This document shows positions 31,368-44,616 of a stretch of DNA of 64,000 nucleotides, in pieces (within the stretch, counting starts at the first letter, position 1; the number at the start of each line of letters is the position of its first letter). The notes beneath the pieces were generated by a model, which worked only from the letters and a program-made list of their open reading frames with translations, ran no database searches and was not told the DNA's origin. Source of the DNA: Chaenocephalus aceratus (lineage: Eukaryota > Chordata > Actinopteri > Perciformes > Channichthyidae); the NCBI GenBank assembly GCA_023974075.1, contig CM043789.1, positions 38,565,613 through 38,629,612 on the forward strand. Direction: 5' to 3'. The translations under genes and the position numbers were made by a program.

Positions 31368-32620
31368 AAGATATAAGAAAAAAACCTCCATATTTGTATC
31401 ACCTCAAGTCACAAGCCCACACTGACAGCTGATGATAAAAGACTCAGAATATACTTTAGCTTTGGCTTGATTGTTTGTTCCACTTTCCCTTTACTATGGA
31501 CTGAAATACCAGCAAAGACGTTCCTGGATGTTGGTTCTTTTCACACTTATTTAGATAACTCAGATCTAAATATGGAATAAGGCACAACAAGGAAACGTTA
31601 CGGTACACTCAAAGGAGAACTGGAAGGACGGTGATCTGTCCTGAATATGATTTTCAATTGAAAGCTACGTTCATATAAACGTCTCAACTTGACAAGGAGA
31701 TGCGTTAGTTGTAGCTTTCCCTGGGAAATGCCGTTTAGGAAAAACAAGTTTAAATGGCGACCTTTGCCCTACAGGATGCTCATCCACGGCGAGTCCCTTG
31801 GGGTCGATGGAGCATTGTTTACGGCTCCAGAAGCACTGCATGGATCGTGTTTTGTGTGTACATGAATGTTTTTGAAATATTGTTTTGTACGGAGTGTCGT
31901 GACTATTTCTTCTGATTGCACCGGAAGGAACCGGCTTTTAAAAATGTCCCCTTTCTATTTCTGATGATTGAGTCCCATGGGGAGGGCGTAATGAAACACT
32001 TTAGTATAATCATCCACGGCGGAACCATTCGACGTCCAATCACAAATACAACAAAGCGTTTTACTTAATTAGTGTGATGTATGCAATTATTAGAGTACAA
32101 GCTGGCTTTTACAGTGGAAACAGGATAGTGATTAGAGCAGGGTATTTATATGTACCTGTACTTTTGACTTCTTCTGCAGTGTCAAACAATGTTTGGCATT
32201 TCCCTTTATTGTTTGTCTAAAATATCAAGCCGTGTCCTTGAAGGCAAAACGCCAAAATAATAGACAAGCTACCGTTTTGTTCATGCATGGGAACCTGGTC
32301 AGAACGCTTGATTTTGTACGATGAAATGTTCTTATTTCTGCAAACAAAAGTAATTTCACAACAGTCCCTTATTTGCCAGGATATGATTTGCAGTGTGCTT
32401 TTGTTACTTTTTCAGAACTCAGGTTTTACTGAAGGTGTTTAAGATGTTGAGGATTTCCTTCTGTAATGGTTGCAGCAGTTAACACAATACATGTACTGCT
32501 CTGAGAAAACACCGTCTGTAAGGCCCTCTGCAGGAGAAGTACTGCGGCTACAAGCGCAGTCAAGAGGGAATTGTTTGTAGACCCCACACAAACCTTAATA
32601 AAAAAAAATATTGTTTATTA
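31368..32620 (+). other. grm6 3' UTR and poly(A) signal
   Basis: No ORF of note. AATAAA at 32597-32602 is a candidate poly(A) signal. The minus strand has AATAAA at 32614-32619, a candidate for traip. Confidence 0.55.
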
Positions 32621-33055
32621 TTCGAGTTGGTTTTCATTCGAAAAAACACATCAAGTAAAAATAATCTCAGTATATACAGATGCTGGTGTTTTAAATACAA
32701 ATAAGTGAAGTCAACAGATGCATGTGAAGTCAACAGATGCATGTGAACAACATGCGGACATCCCAAAGGCTTGCAAATAAGTCAATTTGCCGCCTCGCGC
32801 ACAAAGAAAGAAGAAGAAAAGCAGGACAAGATGTCCACATACACATGTGTTGATGTGACCAATCAGCATCTGTGGTCCAGTGGGAGGTCAGTCACTGCTT
32901 TTGAAGGAAGTCTGATGAGAGTCCCGTTTGGTGCCGGGAGGCAGAACCGCTGCCCGGCGGCTCTGAGTGCCAGCGGAGAACAAACACGCTTCATCTCACA
33001 GCAGCAGCGTTATGATGACCTCCGACCCCACGACCGGGGAAGGAGAGGTCGACTC

Positions 33056-36000
33056 TTACTCCAGGAAGCCGTCCAGAGTCAGGCAGGTGGCCATCTTGGG
33101 TGGAGGCCGGCACACCTTTTTCCTTTTAGCTTTCATCAGCGGGCGAATCTCTGATAAAGGAGACTGGGTGGGCGTGCCTGGTTAAGGAATGGTCTACTTC
33201 CTTTCTGATCATGTCCAACTTTCCCCTTTCCTTAGATATGCTACGCCTGCGCATGTTGAAAATGTGGAAGATGGTTAAATAACATGGCTCGATACCCTGA
33301 CCGTATCGAAGGAAATGCTTTTTCCTTTATTACAAAAAGGCAATTGTCACGGACACATTCAATTCTATTCGGTTGGATCTTGAGGTAGCAAAGCGCTTAC
33401 ACTAGCTACGCCCAATGTCAGACTTTTGTTGTTGATATTTTTTTTAAATGAAAGGAATTATCGTTAGCCGCTAAAGATAAATGCTAACATCGCTTTGTTT
33501 GTTATTTCTGGCGATGCTTTTCTGTCGTTACCAACATGTAATTGTCACTGACACTACAACAGGGGGAGTAAGCACGATGTTTAATGAACGGAAATATCTC
33601 TTGCCACAAAAAGATAAATATGCTTTGTTAATATTATTTATGTACGGCTAAGCGTCTCCCAGAACGAGCGTAACAGAACTGCACGGCCGTTATTCCAACA
33701 GGAACTAAGCGATCGATGATTGGGATAATACTCAACCACTTTTATTGTTATGAGAAAAATGTTGGCAACAATAGTTTTGTTTTTGACAACTGCAGAACTC
33801 CGAAATGTGAAATCTGGCTTAATCTCCACCATCTCTTTTGGGAACAAATGGCTCTGTTCACGAGCGAGACGCCAGCTGTCTCTCTGCTAAGCCTAAACCT
33901 TTTAAAACGGTAGGTTTACAAGTCTAGACTCAGCAAAGACGAACAGTTCAACAACCAGTACACACAAAGGATAAATCAAGAAACACCTGACGCATGTAAT
34001 CCACAAGGCAGAAAGAAAAGGATACAGGTTGGATGAATTTAGTACGTCCTCCCAAGCCATCATATCCACTTCTCATCTGAAACAGGAAACATCTTCTTTC
34101 GTCAAACCAGCATAGGCACAAATTAAACATTTTAAAATGACAGCCATAAGTGCACGAGATGGTTTTCGCTACGTACAACTCCCGGCTTCCTCTGAGGGTC
34201 CAACATGCTGCCGAAAATCTTCTTTCTGAAGAGGAGGGAGTTCTTAAAGAAAGGCTCCATGGAAGCATCCTCGTCTCGAGCCTGAGGTAAGAAACAAGTA
34301 ACGGTGAGACACCTGTGCATCATTTTCAAAATGTACCTCGTTGAGTGGCATCACCAAAGCTACCTTGCTGTGCGACGAACTTTTCTCGTTGGGCTTCGAC
34401 ACCGACGACCTGAAAAACAAGGCATTTAAAGGTCACCTAATATGCAAATTCCACTTCTTCACGTCTCTTCTACATCAACATGTGTCCCCTCTTCTTCATG
34501 TCCCCTCTTCATCAACATGTGTCCCCTCTTCTTCATGTCTCTTCTACATCAACATGTGTCCCCTCTTCTTCATGTCTCTTCTACATCAACATGTGTCCCC
34601 TCTTCTTCATGTCTCTTCTACATCAACATGTGTCCCCTCTTCTTCATGTCTCTTCTACATCAACATGTGTCCCCTCTTCTTCATGTCTCTTCTACATCAA
34701 CATGTGTCCCCTCTTCTTCATGTCTCTTCTACATCAACATGTGTCCCCTCTTCTTCATGTCTCTTCTACATCAACATGTGTCCCCTCTTCATCAACATGT
34801 GTCCCCTCTTCTTCATGTCTCTTCTACATCAACATGTGTCCCCTCTTCTCCATGTCTCTTCTACATCAACATGTGTCCCCTCTTCTTCATGTCTCTTCTA
34901 CATCAACATGTGTCCCCTCTTCTTCATGTCTCTTCTACATCAACATGTGTCCCCTCTTCATCAACATGTGTCCCCTCTTCTTCATGTCTCTTCTACATCA
35001 ACATGTGTCCCCTCTTCTCCATGTCTCTTCTACATCAACATGTGTCCCCTCTTCTTCATGTCTCCTTTCTACATCAACATGTGTCCCCTCTTCTTCATGT
35101 CTCTTCTACATCAACACGTGTCCCCTCTTCTTCATGTCTCCCTCTTCATCAACACGTGTCCCCTCTTCTTCATGTCTCTTCTACATCACATGTGTCCCCT
35201 CTTCTCCATGTCTCTTCTACATCAACATGTGTCCCCTCTTCTCCATGTCTCTTCTACATCAACACGTGTCCCCTCTTCTTCATGTCTCCTCTTCATCAAC
35301 ACGTGTTTCCTCTTCTTCATGTCTCTTCTACATCAACACGTGTCCCCTCTTCTCCATGTCTCTTCTACATCAACATGTGTCCCCTCTTCTCCATGTCTCT
35401 TCTACATCAACATGTGTCCCCTCTTCTTCATGTCTCTTCTACATCAACATGTGTCCCCTCTTCTTCATGTCTCTTCTACATCAACATGTGTCCCCTCTTC
35501 ATCAACATGTGTCCCCTCTTCTTCATGTCTCTTCTACATCAACATGTGTCCCCTCTTCTCCATGTCTCTTCTACATCAACATGTGTCCCCTCTTCTTCAT
35601 GTCTCTTCTACATCAACATGTGTCCCTCTTCTTCATGTCTCTTCTACATCAACACGTGTCCCCTCTTCTTCATGTCTCCTCTTCATCAACCGTGTCCCCT
35701 CTCTTCTTCATGTCTCTTCTACATCAACATGTGTCCCCTCTTCTCCATGTCTCTTCTACATCAACATGTGTCCCCTCTTCTCCATGTCTCTTCTACATCA
35801 ACATGTGTCCCCTCTTCTCCATGTCTCTTCTACATCAACACGTGTCCCCTCTTCTTCATGTCTCCTCTTCATCAACACGTGTTTCCCTTCTCCATGTCTC
35901 TTCTACATAAACACGTGTCCCCTCTTCTTCATGTCTCTTCTTCATCAAACACGTGTCCTCTCTTCTTCATGTCTCTTCTTCATCAACACGTGTCCCCTCT

Positions 36001-39000
36001 TCTTCATGTCTCTTCTACATCACCACGTGTCCTCTCTTCTTCATGTCTCTTCTTCATCAACACGTGTCCCCTCTCTTCAGGTCTCTTCTACATCAACACG
36101 GTCCCCTCTTCTCTTCATGTCTCTTCTACATCAACACGTGTCCCCTCTTCTTCATGTCTCCTCTACATCACCACGTGTCCCCTCTTCTCATGTCTCTTCT
36201 ACATCAACACGTGTCCCCTCTTCTTCATGTCTCTTCCACATCAACACGTGTCCCCTCTTCTTCATGTCTCTTCCACATCAACACGTGTCTCCTCTTCTTC
36301 ATGTCTCTTCTACATCAACATGTGTCCCCTCTTCTTCATGTCTCTTCTACATCAAACATGTGTCCCCTCTTCTTCATGTCTTTTATACATCAACATGTGT
36401 CCCCTCTTCTTCATGTCTCTTCTACATCAACACGTGTCCCCTCTTCTTCATGTCTCTTCTACATCACCACGTGTCCCCTCTTCTTCATGTCTCTCCCACA
36501 TCAACACGTGTCCCCTCTTCTTCATGTCTCTCCCACATCAACACGTGTCCCCTCTTCTTCATGTCTCTTCTTACATCAACATGTGTCCCCTCTTCTTCAT
36601 GTCTCTCCCACATCAACATGTGTCCCCTCTTCTTCATGTCTCTTCCACATCAACACGTGTCCCCTCTTCTCCATGTCTCTTCTACATCACCACGTGTCCC
36701 CTCTTCTCCATGTCTCTTCTACATCACCATGTGTCCCCTCTTCTTCATGTCTCTCCCACATCAAACATGTGTCCCCTCTTCTTCATGTCTCTTCTACATC
36801 AACATGTGTCTCCTCTTCTTCATTTGTCTTCTACATCAACATGTGTCCCCTCTTCTCCATGTCTCTTCTACATCACCATGTGTCCCCTCTTCTTCATGTC
36901 TCTTCTACATCACCATGTGTCCCCTCTTCTTCATGTCTCTTCTACATCAACATGTGTCCCCTCTTCTTCATGTCTCTTCTACATCAACATGTGTCCCCTC
37001 TTCTTCATGTCTCTTCTACATCAACATGTGTCCCCTCTTCTCCATGTCTCTTCTACATCACCATGTGTCCCCTCTTCTTCATGTCTCTTCTACATCAACA
37101 TGTGTCCCCTCTTCTCCACGTCTCTTCTACATCACCATGTGTCCCCTCTTCTTCACGTCTCTTCTACAATCAACACGTGTCTCCTCTTCTTCATGTCTCT
37201 TCTACATCAACATGTGTCTCCTCTTCTTCATGTCTCTTCTACATCAACATGTGTCCCCTCTTCTTCATGTCTCTTCTACATCAACATGTGTCTCCTCTTC
37301 TTCATGTCTCTTCTACATCAACACGTGTCCCCTCTTCTTCATGTCTCTTCTACATCACCATGTGTCCCCTCTTCTCCATGTCTCTTCTACATCAACATGT
37401 GTCCCCTCTTCTCCATGTCTCTTCTACATCACCATGTGTCCCTTCTTCTTCATGTCTCTTCTACATCAACATGTGTCTCCTCTTCTTCATGTCTCTTCTA
37501 CATCACCATGTGTCCCCTCTTCTCCATGTCTCTTCTACATCAACACGTGTCTCCTCTTCTTCATGTCTCTTCTACATCAACATGTGTCCCCTCTTCTTCA
37601 TGTCTTTTATACATCAACATGTGTCCCCTCTTCTTCATGTCTTTTATACATCAACATGTGTCCCCTCTTCTTCATGTCTCTTCTACATCAACATGTGTCC
37701 CCTCTTCTTCATGTCTCTTCCACATCAACATGTGTCCCCTCTTCTTCATGTCTCTTCCACATCAACATGTGTCCCCTCTTCTTCATCAACACGTGTCCCC
37801 TCTTCTTCATGTCTCTTCTTCATCAACACGTGTCCCCTCTTCTTCATGTCTCTTCTACATCAACATGTGTCTCCTCTTCTACATCAACATGTGTCTCCTC
37901 TTCTTCATGTCTCTTTTACATCAACATGTGTCCCCTCTTCTTTATGTCTCTTCTACATCAACACGTGTCCCCTCTTCTTCATGTCTCTCTACATCACATG
38001 TCTTCTCATGTCTCTTCTACACAACATGTGTCCCCTCTTCTTCATGTCCTCTACATCACACGTGTCCCCTCTTCTTCATGTCTCTTCTACATCAACATGT
38101 GTCCCCTCTTCTTCACGTCTCTTCACATCAACATGTGTCCCCTCTTCTTCATGTCTCTTCTACATCAACATGTGTCCCCTTCTCACTCTCTTACATCAAC
38201 ATGTGTCCCCTCTTCTTCATGTCTCTTCTACATCAACATGTGTCCCTCTTCTTCATGTCTCTTCTACATCAACATGTGTCCCCTCTTCTTCATGTCTCTT
38301 CTACGTCAACATGTGTCCCCTCTTCTTCATGTCTCTTCTACATCAACATGTGTCCCTCTTCTCTCTCTCATGTCTCTTCTACACAACATGTGTCCCCTCT
38401 TCTTCGTCTCTTCTACATCAACATGTGTCCCCTCTTCTTCACGTCTCTTCTACATCAACATGTGTCCCCTCTTCTTCATGTCTCTTCTACATCAACATGT
38501 GTCCCCTCTTCTTCACGTCTCTTCTACATCAACATGTGTCCCCTCTTCTTCATGTCTCTTCTACATCAACATGTGTCCCCTCTTCTACATCAACATGTGT
38601 CCCCTCTTCTTCATGTCTCTTCTACGTCAACATGTGTCCCCTCTTCTTCATCAACATGTGTCCCCTCTTCTACATCAACATGTGTCCCCTCTTCTTCATG
38701 TCTCTTCTACGTCAACATGTGTCCCCTCTTCTTCATGTCTCTTCTACATCAAACATGTGTCCCCTCTTCTTCACGTCTCTTCTACATCAACATGTGTCCC
38801 CTCTTCTTCATGTCTCTTTCTACATCAACATGTGTCCCCTCTGTGGAAAGAGACTCTGAAAGTTTCAGGAACAAAGATTTTCTCTCTTTTTGATCCATTT
38901 CTATAAAAAACCTGTCTGAAAATGAGTTGATCAGATTTTGGCCACTTTATGATGTCATAACGATGTGTTGTCTTGTGTAACCATTAGCCAATCAGCAACC

Positions 39001-42000
39001 CCCCCCCCCCCCCCCCCCCCCCCCTTATCACCTGAATCTCCTCTAGAGCACCTTTGTGTTCTTTGTAACCAGATCTCTCTCAGAGGGGCGTGGGGAGGGG
39101 CTCCTTGTTTTCATCTAAAGTAACACACAGAGAATCAGCACTTTGGAAACAGGGCTGAAACAGAGGGGATTATGGGTAATGCTGCAATGATCTGTTTGGT
39201 GTTTCAGCCAATCAGAGACAGGCTCTGTATATATCTGAGAGCTGTAATATATTGATGAGAAACGCTATAATAGGGACCTTGAAGAGATTCCTGCTTCATT
39301 CCAAAATCACGTTTTCCACAGAAGCTCCCACAGATCAACACAATGAACTAAACTCACGCCGGAGGATCGAGCCGCATCTTCTTGCACTGGAGCGGTTTCT
39401 TGGCCACATCATCGGGCGTGGTGATGTCATAGGTCATGTTGAGGTCAATGTCCATGCTGTCTGAAGGGTAGTGGAGGCGGGGCTGCTTCAGCTCCATCGG
39501 GGCCGGGCTGAAAAGACACCTCATCGGTAAATCACATGAAGTGAGTCAGTGGAGAGTTCGGTCTGAGGCTGGGCGACTCACCTCTCAAAGACGAGGCGAC
39601 TCAGCGCTTCGTTTGTCCGCGTCGGGGTGCTGAGAGTCCTCTGAAGAAACTCCACCTTCTTCTTCAGGCTCTGGGGACGGACATACATGCAGGAATCACC
39701 GCCAGGACTTTGTTTGGTTTTAAATGTAATGAATAATATTTGTCTTGTTGGATTTTCCTTACAGAGATCTCCTTGTCAGCACTGGCCAGATCGTTCTGCA
39801 GAGACTTCACGTCCTCGTTTGTCTTATTCCCCTCCATGGTGGCCTTTTGTAACTACAAGGAGTTAAACAACCTTTAATTAGAGTTTACACAATTGTGGAT
39901 TGTGTGTTAACTTAACAACGATGGCTGTACAGAACAGTCTGAATCTTTATTCGTAACGTTGACATTCAAATTCAAAATGTAACATTCACGCCTTTTTTTT
40001 GCTGACTATTTGTTTTGCTTAAAGGTCCCACGTCACGGCCATTTCTACTGATCATAGTTCCATTGTTGAGGTTTAATAGAATATATTTATACTGCGCAAT
40101 TTTCCAAACTCACATTGGTTTCTCATACAGCATCTCTGTAAAGTATGTGTGTTCACTCTCTGTCCTAAACGGCTTGTTGGAGCTCCTGCCCCCCCCCCCT
40201 CCCTGTGAGCCCAGTGGCCGTCTGCGAGACACAGCGAAACCCACCCCAAACACACCCGCAGCCTGGCTGGGAGTTTGTGTGTGTGCTCAGGCTGAGTTCC
40301 GCGGTGTCTCTCCGACCCCACACCAGTGAGTCGGCTCACACTGTCCCGCTCCTCGCAGCTGCGAGCCTCGCAACGTCCCGCCGAGTGTGTGAGTGTGAGG
40401 AAGTCGGCGGATTGGTCCAAACGTAACGGCTCCGCGGACGTTACGTCACTATACCCGAAATACGTCACTATACCCAAGAAGTAAACAATGGAAAAAGAGA
40501 AATGTCCAACGAGGCGTTCTGGGGCAGCACAGACAGGTCTTCTCTGTGTTCGAGTTTTACTCGCTACAGGGTGCACTTTGAGGGTTTGTGACTCTGCAGA
40601 CCGTTTACATGCATACAAAGCTACATGACACACAAGGGGACGGGTAATAACCGGAAAAGCATGACATGGGACCTTTAAAGCCACTAATATTAGCATTTGA
40701 TTATTTCGACAGTTGGATTTCAGTAGTTGTGTAAAATTATTCCGACTCCTCTGATTCAAACATTTCCAACAACTCCAGAGCGTTTCTTGTGATTTCTTTT
40801 TTGAAAATTTTACTTTTTAAGAGGTTTTTATTAACAAATATTCTGCCTTAATCCACATTGAGGAAGTTTAGCCTTTCTGAAACAACCTCTTCACTGCGGT
40901 CCAACACAGTTTACCCTCAGGCTTGCCACACACAGTCAAAGGTCTAGCAGCAATCTGTTAGTTTCATTTGAAACAATATGAATTTAATGGAATGAATAAC
41001 TTTAGTGAAATAGAACTGTTTTTGTTGATGAGCACCGAAAAGACAACGACATCAAACCTCAACAGAAGCTCAAAGAAAGGTAAACCAATATAAAGCATTA
41101 CCCTGTGGTTCGAGGAGAGCACTTCCCTCTTCAGCTTCTCACACATGTCGTTTGAAGACTTCAGGCCTCCTTTCAGATTATCATACTCTCTGTAAAGAAG
41201 GAAGCAAGGAGATAAAAGCACCGCGAGCGAAGACCGGGACCGAAGATCCAAAACGATGTTAAAATGACCCGTCTTACTTTTTGAGCGAGATGCAGTAGAT
41301 GGAGAGCTGCTCCACCGCCGCCTGGCTGACCCCCATATCTGTGATCATGGATTCCACCTCTGACCTCTGACCCTGCAGCAACACGTCCACGCTGGGGCAG
41401 ACAGCAGCAAGAGAAAGTCTTATTTTACAATGAAGGATATTACGGAAAGTGGGCAAATTCTTTCCTTCTTTACTAATTACGATGTTGGTAATATCTCTGT
41501 ACGACGTGTCGAGATATATTGTTTGTATTGTGATTTATAACGTGTGACCGAACCAGAAGATGACAGTACTTTAGTGCGAGACTGCAGATACCTTTCATAG
41601 GTTTTCATTCTGGTCCTGAGTCTGCGGGCTTCCTCCTTTAAAGCCTGAGTTTCGTTGTGTTGTGTCTCCAGGTACGTCATCTGTTTCTGTCAAAAACAAT
41701 AACACAAATAGAGCATTGCAGAGACAATAGGAGTGAGTATGAAATGTGTCCCCTCTTCTTCATGTCTCTTCTACATCAACATGTGTCCCCTCTTCTCCAT
41801 GTGGTTTAAACAAGAGACCAGACAGCTTACTCTGAGGGTACAGCAGAGCATCTCCTTTTCCATAATGTCTTTCCGTACGCTGTCCAGGTCTCTGTTCTGC
41901 CTGTCCACAGTGTCCTTCAAACCGTCCAAAACCTTCTGTCTGTCCCGCCAGTCTCGCTCTGCAAAGTGATCAGACGGATGATGAACTACTGCTCTTCACA

Positions 42001-42631
42001 ATGCAGCCTCACACGCTAAACACGTCGTTATGTTTCGTACCTTTAGAGCTTATAAGCACCTTCATTCGATCAAGTTCATTCTAAGAAAGACAAAAATAAA
42101 AAATAAGAGATGCAAAATAACATCTAGATGATGTCATGACAAGAAGGACAATGGAATACAAGATTATTTAAAGCCGTAACAATTTATCTGCACAAAAATG
42201 TGTCTCGGTTTGATACCTGCAAACTTTCGGGGTCTACCGAGCCGCCCTCCTCCTCTCCGCCAACGTCAAAGAAGAGCTTGGTGATGATGTGTCTGGTGCT
42301 GACCTACATATTAGTGAACAACAGTATCATAAATGTATGTTGGTCCAGGTAGCGGTCAGTGTTGTTGATAGTGGAAAGTACCGTACCTGTTTTCGACATT
42401 GAGGACAGGTTTTTGTAGGGGCTGACTGAAACCACTGGAGGAGACTAAGCAAAGAGAGGAAAGGGAACAGTTAGACATTTAAAGAAGTGTCAGAATCGAA
42501 ATGCTGTATATTTGACTATCGGCATTAACGTACCATTCATAGTGGAAAGTGTGTCCGCAGTGGATGGCAGCAACATCCTTGGAGTGATCGAAGAAGTCGG
42601 AGCAGATTGTGCAATATGCTCTGATAGGCAT
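33056..42631 (-). CDS. traip: E3 ubiquitin-protein ligase TRAIP
   Basis: RING E3 ligase that ubiquitinates the replicative helicase and helps resolve replication-blocking lesions. Minus-strand coding exons in order: 42534-42631, 42387-42444, 42217-42303, 42041-42080, 41831-41958, 41592-41686, 41278-41391, 41102-41189, 39763-39852, 39582-39670, 39358-39507, 34364-34409, 34177-34281, 34026-34076 and 33056-33163, giving 448 residues in an unbroken frame (human about 469). The start MPIRAYCTICSDFFDHS opens a C3H2C3 RING (HCGHTFHYEC, CPQC); a long coiled coil follows (MKTYES, GVSQAAVEQLSIYC, SADKEISSLKKK); then the conserved SGYDGLGGRTKFIQP and a final TLDGFLE. The last exon keeps LDxFL of the PCNA-binding box but not its Gln. 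The intron at 34410-39357 is about 89% minisatellite. A noncoding first exon may end at 43245. Confidence 0.96.
34456..38840. repeat. 4.4-kb minisatellite, 37-bp unit, in traip intron
   Basis: The unit on the plus strand is ATGTCTCTTCTACATCAACA followed by TGTGTCCCCTCTTCTTC, 37 bases; by length there are about 115-120 copies. Variants: CATGTG or CACGTG in the middle, TTC or TCC near the end, ATCACC for ATCAAC, and short or missing pieces. As 37 is not a multiple of 3 and no frame of the unit has a stop, all three plus frames are open for hundreds to over 1500 residues. These are not genes: the array sits in an intron of traip on the other strand. The traip transcript is purine-rich here (GAAGAAGAGG). 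Confidence 0.97.
38999..39024 (+). repeat. Poly(C) run of about 26
   Basis: Uninterrupted C tract in the same traip intron as the minisatellite. The true length is uncertain, since such runs are often miscounted. Confidence 0.95.
40023..40674. mobile_element. TTAA-flanked MITE, second family, in traip intron
   Basis: Ends AGGTCCCACGTCACGG and GCATGACATGGGACCT, inverted, flanked by TTAA at 40019-40022 and 40675-40678. The 228-residue minus-strand ORF over it has no family resemblance and is rejected. 652 bp. Confidence 0.85.
41744..41802. repeat. Isolated 1.5 units of the traip minisatellite
   Basis: Contains TGTGTCCCCTCTTCTTCATG, TCTCTTCTACATCAACATGT and a second partial unit, the same 37-bp repeat as at 34456-38840, but in a different traip intron (41687-41830), about 28 bp from the donor of exon 41831-41958. 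Confidence 0.95.
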
Positions 42632-43995
42632 CTTGCCTCCACCTCCTGTTATGAATCAGAAATCAGGTTCATGTCCAGGTGGGTTCACACAAATTAGGAA
42701 TTTATCTTGGTGTTTATGGTGCATACATGAACAGAGTTAAAGAAGATACATTGCAAGAAAAGAAAGAAAAAACAAAACCTTTTATAAGTTTAAAATATAG
42801 AGAAATATTTACATGAATTAAAGATACACCAAAAGACGATGTACAGCATAATGACACAATACTCAGACTAATATAATAAAATATGTGCAGTATTGTTATG
42901 AAAAGTGGAAAGCTGTGTAGATATTAAGAGAGGTAGCTTTGTATACAAATGTGCAACATATTCGTAGGGTTTCGCAGCATTGCCAATACCTAAATAAAAA
43001 CAAGATATTGTTGGCATAGTGACATTAACGTTACAGCAGCCGCTTTTAAAGACGTAAACAAAGTGTTATCCTTAAGCATAACCGAGACCTTGTTTGGATA
43101 AAGCTGTAGTCATAATGTTAGCTGTCATTAGCTAACATTAACACGCTTAACACAACAAGGCCTGCAGTCGTCAACATTGTGCCACGCAAAAGCTAGTTAG
43201 CTCAAGATAACGTTAGCTGCAGTACCAACAATTATCATACTTACTATCCAAAGACGTTAAATCACTGTGCTGTCCTTAAAATTAGTAAATAAAGCATCCC
43301 TAATCCAGTGTGGAATAAGACATTGAGTCGAGTTAAATGTACGCTGTTGATTTTAGCTAACAGCAACACACAAGTGCTATTCCGTTTCCCCGCTGTACGT
43401 TCAAACACAAGTGGCGCCCCTAATGCTGCGTTCAGGTGGTGCTCGTACACTAGGGACACTTTTAATTCAATGTTGGGATTCTACGGCCACTTTTTGTAAT
43501 TTAAAATATCATTTTGCATGCTTTAAATACGACTTCATTCATTCAGGGTGACAAAAGCTTCCATACAACAGATATTCGTTGATAATAACTGGTTTTATTT
43601 GACTAAAATCGTCCTGTCTTCTACTCTAAAGCATTTACCTGGAAGAGAACTTCATTACCCACAATTCCTACTTCCGCAACCTAACGTTAACCGTTAGCAC
43701 TGCAGGGCATGTCAACCAGCAAGAAGAACTACAGTCATGTTACTGCTTGTTATCTACTGTTAGTTGCAGTCAATGTGACAGGCGAGTCGTGGAGCACAAC
43801 CAGCACATGCAGACAGCTCCGGGAATGAAAGGTAATACTTGTGAATGTTTCAAACGAGTCATGAGAGCTGCTAAAGCGAAGACAAGCAGTAGAAACTATG
43901 TGCTAAAGTTAGCTAGCATTTGGAGTTCTTCGTTAGCATAGTGTACGCCTCTATACAGCTGGAGCAATGTAAACACGAAGGAGACATGTTACAGG

Positions 43996-44464
43996 CAGAG
44001 GTGGGAGAGGTACTCAGATGTAGGAATACTCTGTGACAATTACAAGTCCTGCTTTCAAAATGTTATTTTAGTAAAAGTACAAAAGTATTAGCATCAAGAT
44101 ATACTCAAAGTACCAAAATTAATAGTACTCATCATGCAAATTGTCCCATTTCAGAAAATCATATGGTTTGAGTATAATTAATTATTAATGCATTAATGTG
44201 TTAATCAAAGATGGTAAAGGTGCTGATGGTTTTAACGTCTTTTTCTACTGCAGGGTCGTTTCTGAATGTTACTACAGGTGTGACTACATTTCACAATTTA
44301 ATCCAAATATGCAATGTAACTAAAGGTATTCAATTAATGTAGTGGATCAAAAGTACACAGTTTACCTTTGAATTGTCGTGGGCTAGAAGTACAAAGTAGC
44401 ACACAATTGAAATACTCAAGGAAAGTACAAGTTCCTCAAAATTGTGCAGGACTTTCCACCACTG
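43996..44464. mobile_element. Tol2-like hAT MITE with perfect duplication
   Basis: Ends CAGAGGTGGGAGAGGTACTC and GGACTTTCCACCACTG; flanks are both GTTACAGG (43988-43995 and 44465-44472). 469 bp, no transposase. Confidence 0.93.
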
Positions 44465-44616
44465 GTTACAGGATTCTTTTATTTTGTCTTTGGATTCAGC
44501 AACACACCAGCTTGTAACGTTAGCAACGGAAGTGAAACTGAGCTGTAGCTATAACGTTGCTCGTAAAATATAAAGGGTTAAAGTCAGACCATAACATGTC
44601 ATCATAGTAGCACATC

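Noticed and set aside
34456..38840. CRISPR-like array
   Set aside because: Units are contiguous with no unique spacers, and the context is a vertebrate intron.
34341..38906. Giant ORFs (1521, 1483, 968 and 476 residues) on the plus strand
   Set aside because: Made by a 37-bp repeat with no stop in any frame, inside an intron of traip on the other strand; no domain, composition only Ser/Leu/His/Pro cycles.
40073..40759. 228-residue minus-strand ORF
   Set aside because: Lies over a TTAA-flanked MITE and runs past it; no family resemblance.
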